Of a stretch of 60,000 nt of DNA, positions 57,505 through 60,000 are shown one piece after another. The stretch covers positions 42,013,537 to 42,073,536 of the forward strand of contig CM043966.1 in the NCBI GenBank assembly GCA_014529385.2, given 5' to 3'. The notes beneath the pieces are model-generated. The model had not been told where the DNA came from. It saw only the letters and a list, made by a program, of their open reading frames with translations, and ran no database searches. Made by a program: the position numbers and the translations under genes. Numbering within the stretch: position 1 is the first letter of the stretch; each line of letters begins with the position of its first letter. This DNA comes from Adiantum capillus-veneris. Its lineage: Eukaryota; Streptophyta; Polypodiopsida; Polypodiales; Pteridaceae.

Positions 57505-58587
57505 ACTCCTCGGGCTTGATTGTTGTTAGGCGGAGCATACAATTTTTCTATGTTTTGGAGTCTCCTTTGCTAACGTTACCCAATGCTTCCTGTTGATACA
57601 CGATGTATTGCTATTGTTGGCGATTACATTTCTATTGCTGCAAATTATAGAGAGGGTACTCGCAATGCATCATGGAATCTTGTGCATCAACATATGTCTC
57701 GAGTTCGCTCAAGTGGTGTGACATACACTCGTGGGGGAAAGTCTGTTTCATGGGCCGTAGATTTTGTCTTCTTGGATCTTCCTTTTGGTGGATTGCATAT
57801 TGGTTCTTCTTCTCCATCTCGTTGGGATATTTGCACTGAGGAGCATGTACGATCTGCTATCCATTTGACTTTTTCTACACTTGCAGATTTTGGATGGCTG
57901 CTCATTATGGCTTCTACTGCAGGTATTTGTGTTGTGTTTAATTACTTGCATTAATATTATTTCATAATGTCGGTAGTTTTTTCTTACAAGAACTTATAAA
58001 TAGGAGAGGTTATTGGATGGGTGGAGAGGTTCTGTCGTGCTTCATAGATGGTGGTACATCGTCACATTATAGTGCTCCATCATAGTTCATATGGATATGT
58101 TGAGAGTTTATCTGGTTGAATTCAGGTATTGTTTTCACTTCAGTATTGTATAGTTTTGTTGAGGCTCTTTCTTCAATGTTTCTTCAATGTTGTGGTTTTG
58201 TAATTTGATTTGCAGTGCCTGTGCTCTATGCTACTTATGGTACACAGGATTGGGATGCAGCCAGCATGCTTTGTGGCTGAGAGCACCACTATGTTATCTC
58301 ACTTGGGTCTCCAGCCTTCAGATTCGTTCATGACACACCATTTTCCTGAGCCTTCCTTAGCTAGATCAGGATCAGGGATGCCTTGGAGGGGTGAGATGCA
58401 GCGGAGCCAGGCTTTTGTTGCAGCTTTTGTTGAGCTTCTTTGTCGATGTGGAGGTATTTGTTTGGAGCTTGGGTGTGGTACAGCTTCCATTTTGGCTGCA
58501 TACTTATCATTTGAACGAGCATGTGCTGCGCTTGACACCGACGAGTCTCTTATTAGAGACTATGTGGTTCCCTTGCTTTGCCCTTAA
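57505..58587 (+). other. Permuted (beta-class-like) amino-methyltransferase region
   Basis: Exon 57,505-57,922 encodes SWAVDFVFLDLPFGG followed by RWDICTEEHVRSAI and ADFGWLLIMAS, which fits motif IV of N4-cytosine/N6-adenine methyltransferases ([DNS]-x-P-[FY]), with Leu in place of the usual first Pro. Exon 58,216-58,587 encodes RSQAFVAAFVELLCRCGGIC, then LELGCGTASILAAYLSF and AALDTDESL, which fits motif X then motif I (hydrophobic-G-x-G-T and an acidic S-adenosylmethionine-binding strand end). The IV-before-I order is that of the permuted beta class. Two stops fall between the motifs in exon 58,004-58,125. Confidence 0.6.
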
Positions 58588-58719
58588 AAGCGAAGCCGAG
58601 AGGAGGCATCTACCTCTCTAGATGTTGAGGATGAGGGTGACATGCCATCGCGTGTCGACCCTTATGATGACTAGTGAGACTTCGCTCCTACTATGACATT
58701 GACATTACTTTTGTGTTTT

Positions 58720-60000
58720 TGATCTTTATGTTGTGTTTCACTTTTTGGCATTTATGTATCTTGCGTAAGAATTACGTCTAATGTTATTAGATCCATAGAT
58801 TAAATTTTGATTACATGCATAATAACTACATATACTTTTGTTTGTTTGTGGAAGTGCATTGCCGATTTATGCAGAGGCAACGGCTCAAAGAATGGCGAAC
58901 GAATTGAGATACGACTTTCGTATCTGTGAAATGCGTCATAAACGCAATGTTTTCATTGACGACGAATGCGACTCTTCATAGAGCCTAAGAATTATTAGCG
59001 AGTGCTTATGATGTAGAGTTTAAGTATACAAATGGACATATCATTCCTTCTATGATTTTGAAAGTGAATATTTTGAAATCCTCATGTGAGGTGTCCATTG
59101 GACCATGGTTAGTTTGAAATTTTCTTCATTTTACAAAGGAAGCTTTGTCCAATTTTTTTTATGAAAGGCTCTTGTATTAATGATTTGACAACATAATTTG
59201 TATTATGTATAATACATAACATTGTGAATTGATGAGACGAATGCGACTCTTTCAAGAATCTAGAGAATTGTTGGCAAGTGTTTGTGATGTAGAGTTTAGT
59301 TATTAACAAATAAGATAGTGTTTGTGAAAATGTAGCTTATTGAGTTCATTTTCTTGTATTATGATTCACTTCCCTATTTTGTTTGCTCTGTGTTTTGGGT
59401 CTTTATGTTATGTTTCACTTTTTGGCATTTATGTATCTTGCAGAAGAATTACGTTTAATGTTATTAATGAGATCCATAGATTGAATTTTGAGTGCATGCA
59501 TATTGACTACATTCACTTTTGCTTGTTTGTGGAAGTGCATTACCGAGCTATGTAGAGGCAACGGCTGAAAGGATGGCGAAGCAATTGCAATACGACTTTC
59601 ATATCTGTGAAATGCGTCATAAACGCAATGTTTTCATTAATGACGGATGCGCCTCTTCATAGAGTCTAGAATTATTATCGAGTGCTTATGATCTAGAGTT
59701 TAAGTATTGACAAATGGACATGTCATTCCTTGTATGATTTTGAAAGTGAATATTTTGAAATCCTCATGTGAGGTGTCCAATGGACCATGGTTAGTTTGAA
59801 ATTTTTTTCATTTTACAAAGAAAACTTTGTCCATTTTTTATGGAATTCTCTTGTATTAATGATTTGACAACGTAATTTGTGTTATGGATAAACATTAAGT
59901 CATTGATGAGATGAAAGCAACTCCTTAAAGAATTTATGGAATTATTGGCAAGTAATTGTGATGTAAGGTTTAGTTATTAACAAATTGGATAGTGTTTGTA
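58720..60000. repeat. 681-bp tandem repeat downstream of the multi-exon gene
   Basis: GAAGTGCAT (58,851 and 59,532), GCGTCATAAACGCAATG (58,933 and 59,614) and CTCATGTGAG (59,081 and 59,763) show a constant 681-682 bp offset. The second unit runs off the window. Each unit holds a TGCGT-CATAA-ACGCA stem-loop. The first also has an intact AGATACGA-CTT-TCGTATCT hairpin, which is degraded in the second. No ORF is convincing. Confidence 0.85.

Larger units (their letters stand above)
53984..58674 (+). pseudogene. Multi-exon ParB-like plus amino-methyltransferase-like gene
   Basis: Exons inferred from GT-AG borders and frame: 53,984-54,010 (MAGRKGRPP, AT-hook-like; phase does not match), 54,900-55,399, 55,488-55,729, 55,831-56,038, 56,119-56,250, 56,345-56,564, 56,664-56,924, 56,998-57,269, 57,354-57,425, 57,505-57,922, 58,004-58,125, 58,216-58,587 or 58,674. 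Phases agree at most junctions, strong support for a real ancestral gene. The N-part has a ParB-like motif and the C-part methyltransferase motifs IV then I. Lesions: shifts near 55,837, 56,430 and 57,580, TAG at 58,045-58,047, TGA at 58,117-58,119, TAA at 58,585-58,587. No family name is assigned from memory. Some lesions could instead reflect wrongly placed splice sites. Confidence 0.68.

Overview
This is a transposon-dominated window from a large plant nuclear genome. The evidence is LTR retrotransposons primed by plant-type tRNA-Asp and tRNA-iMet, Athila/Tat-like and chromovirus polyproteins, decayed cytochrome P450 and Ycf54/LCAA fragments, GT-AG introns and very long (CT)n/(GA)n tracts. 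The overall style suggests a fern or another non-angiosperm land plant, but the sequence alone does not settle the lineage. No intact host gene was found. Nearly every coding region carries stops or frameshifts, and many stops are one C-to-T step from Gln or Arg codons.

Layout. (1) 845 to about 21,000, minus strand: a 20-kb Ty3/gypsy composite bounded by 947-bp LTRs. From its 5' (right) end it holds a tRNA-Asp primer site, a leader with an array of 24-bp palindromes, an ORF with an aspartic protease, RT-RNase H-integrase, a second protease-like domain downstream of integrase, a W-[IVA]-P-K repeat tail, an internal polypurine tract and TATA box ahead of a 140-aa ORF, a different 1.7-kb LTR, and then a separate gag-protease-WPK module with no RT or integrase. 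(2) 21,045-21,800: a decayed unknown, possibly transposon-related, ORF. (3) About 22,400-29,905: a truncated relative of the first element (protease, gag, leader, tRNA-Asp site, LTR). Its leader has the same design but an unrelated palindrome. (4) 29,906 to about 37,400: a Ty1/copia element cut by (3) and interrupted inside gag by a 5.0-kb insertion (31,453-36,457) that carries P450 and Ycf54 fragments and long CT/GA arrays. (5) 37,548-39,165: small retroelement debris and tandem repeats. (6) 39,363-51,290, minus: a MULE-like transposase/SWIM gene split by a complete 8.9-kb chromovirus (40,818-49,720) with a perfect TAAAC duplication and 99.7%-identical LTRs. (7) 51,300-53,980: hairpins and minisatellites. 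(8) 53,984-58,674, plus: a decayed gene of about 12 exons that pairs a ParB-like domain with a permuted amino-methyltransferase-like domain. (9) 58,720-60,000: 681-bp tandem repeats.

The two observations I rate highest are the ParB-methyltransferase-like plant gene and the retroelement family of (1) and (3). That family combines palindrome-array leaders, a protease-like domain after integrase, WPK repeats and an internal promoter/polypurine-tract arrangement. Names follow visible motifs; no database search was run.
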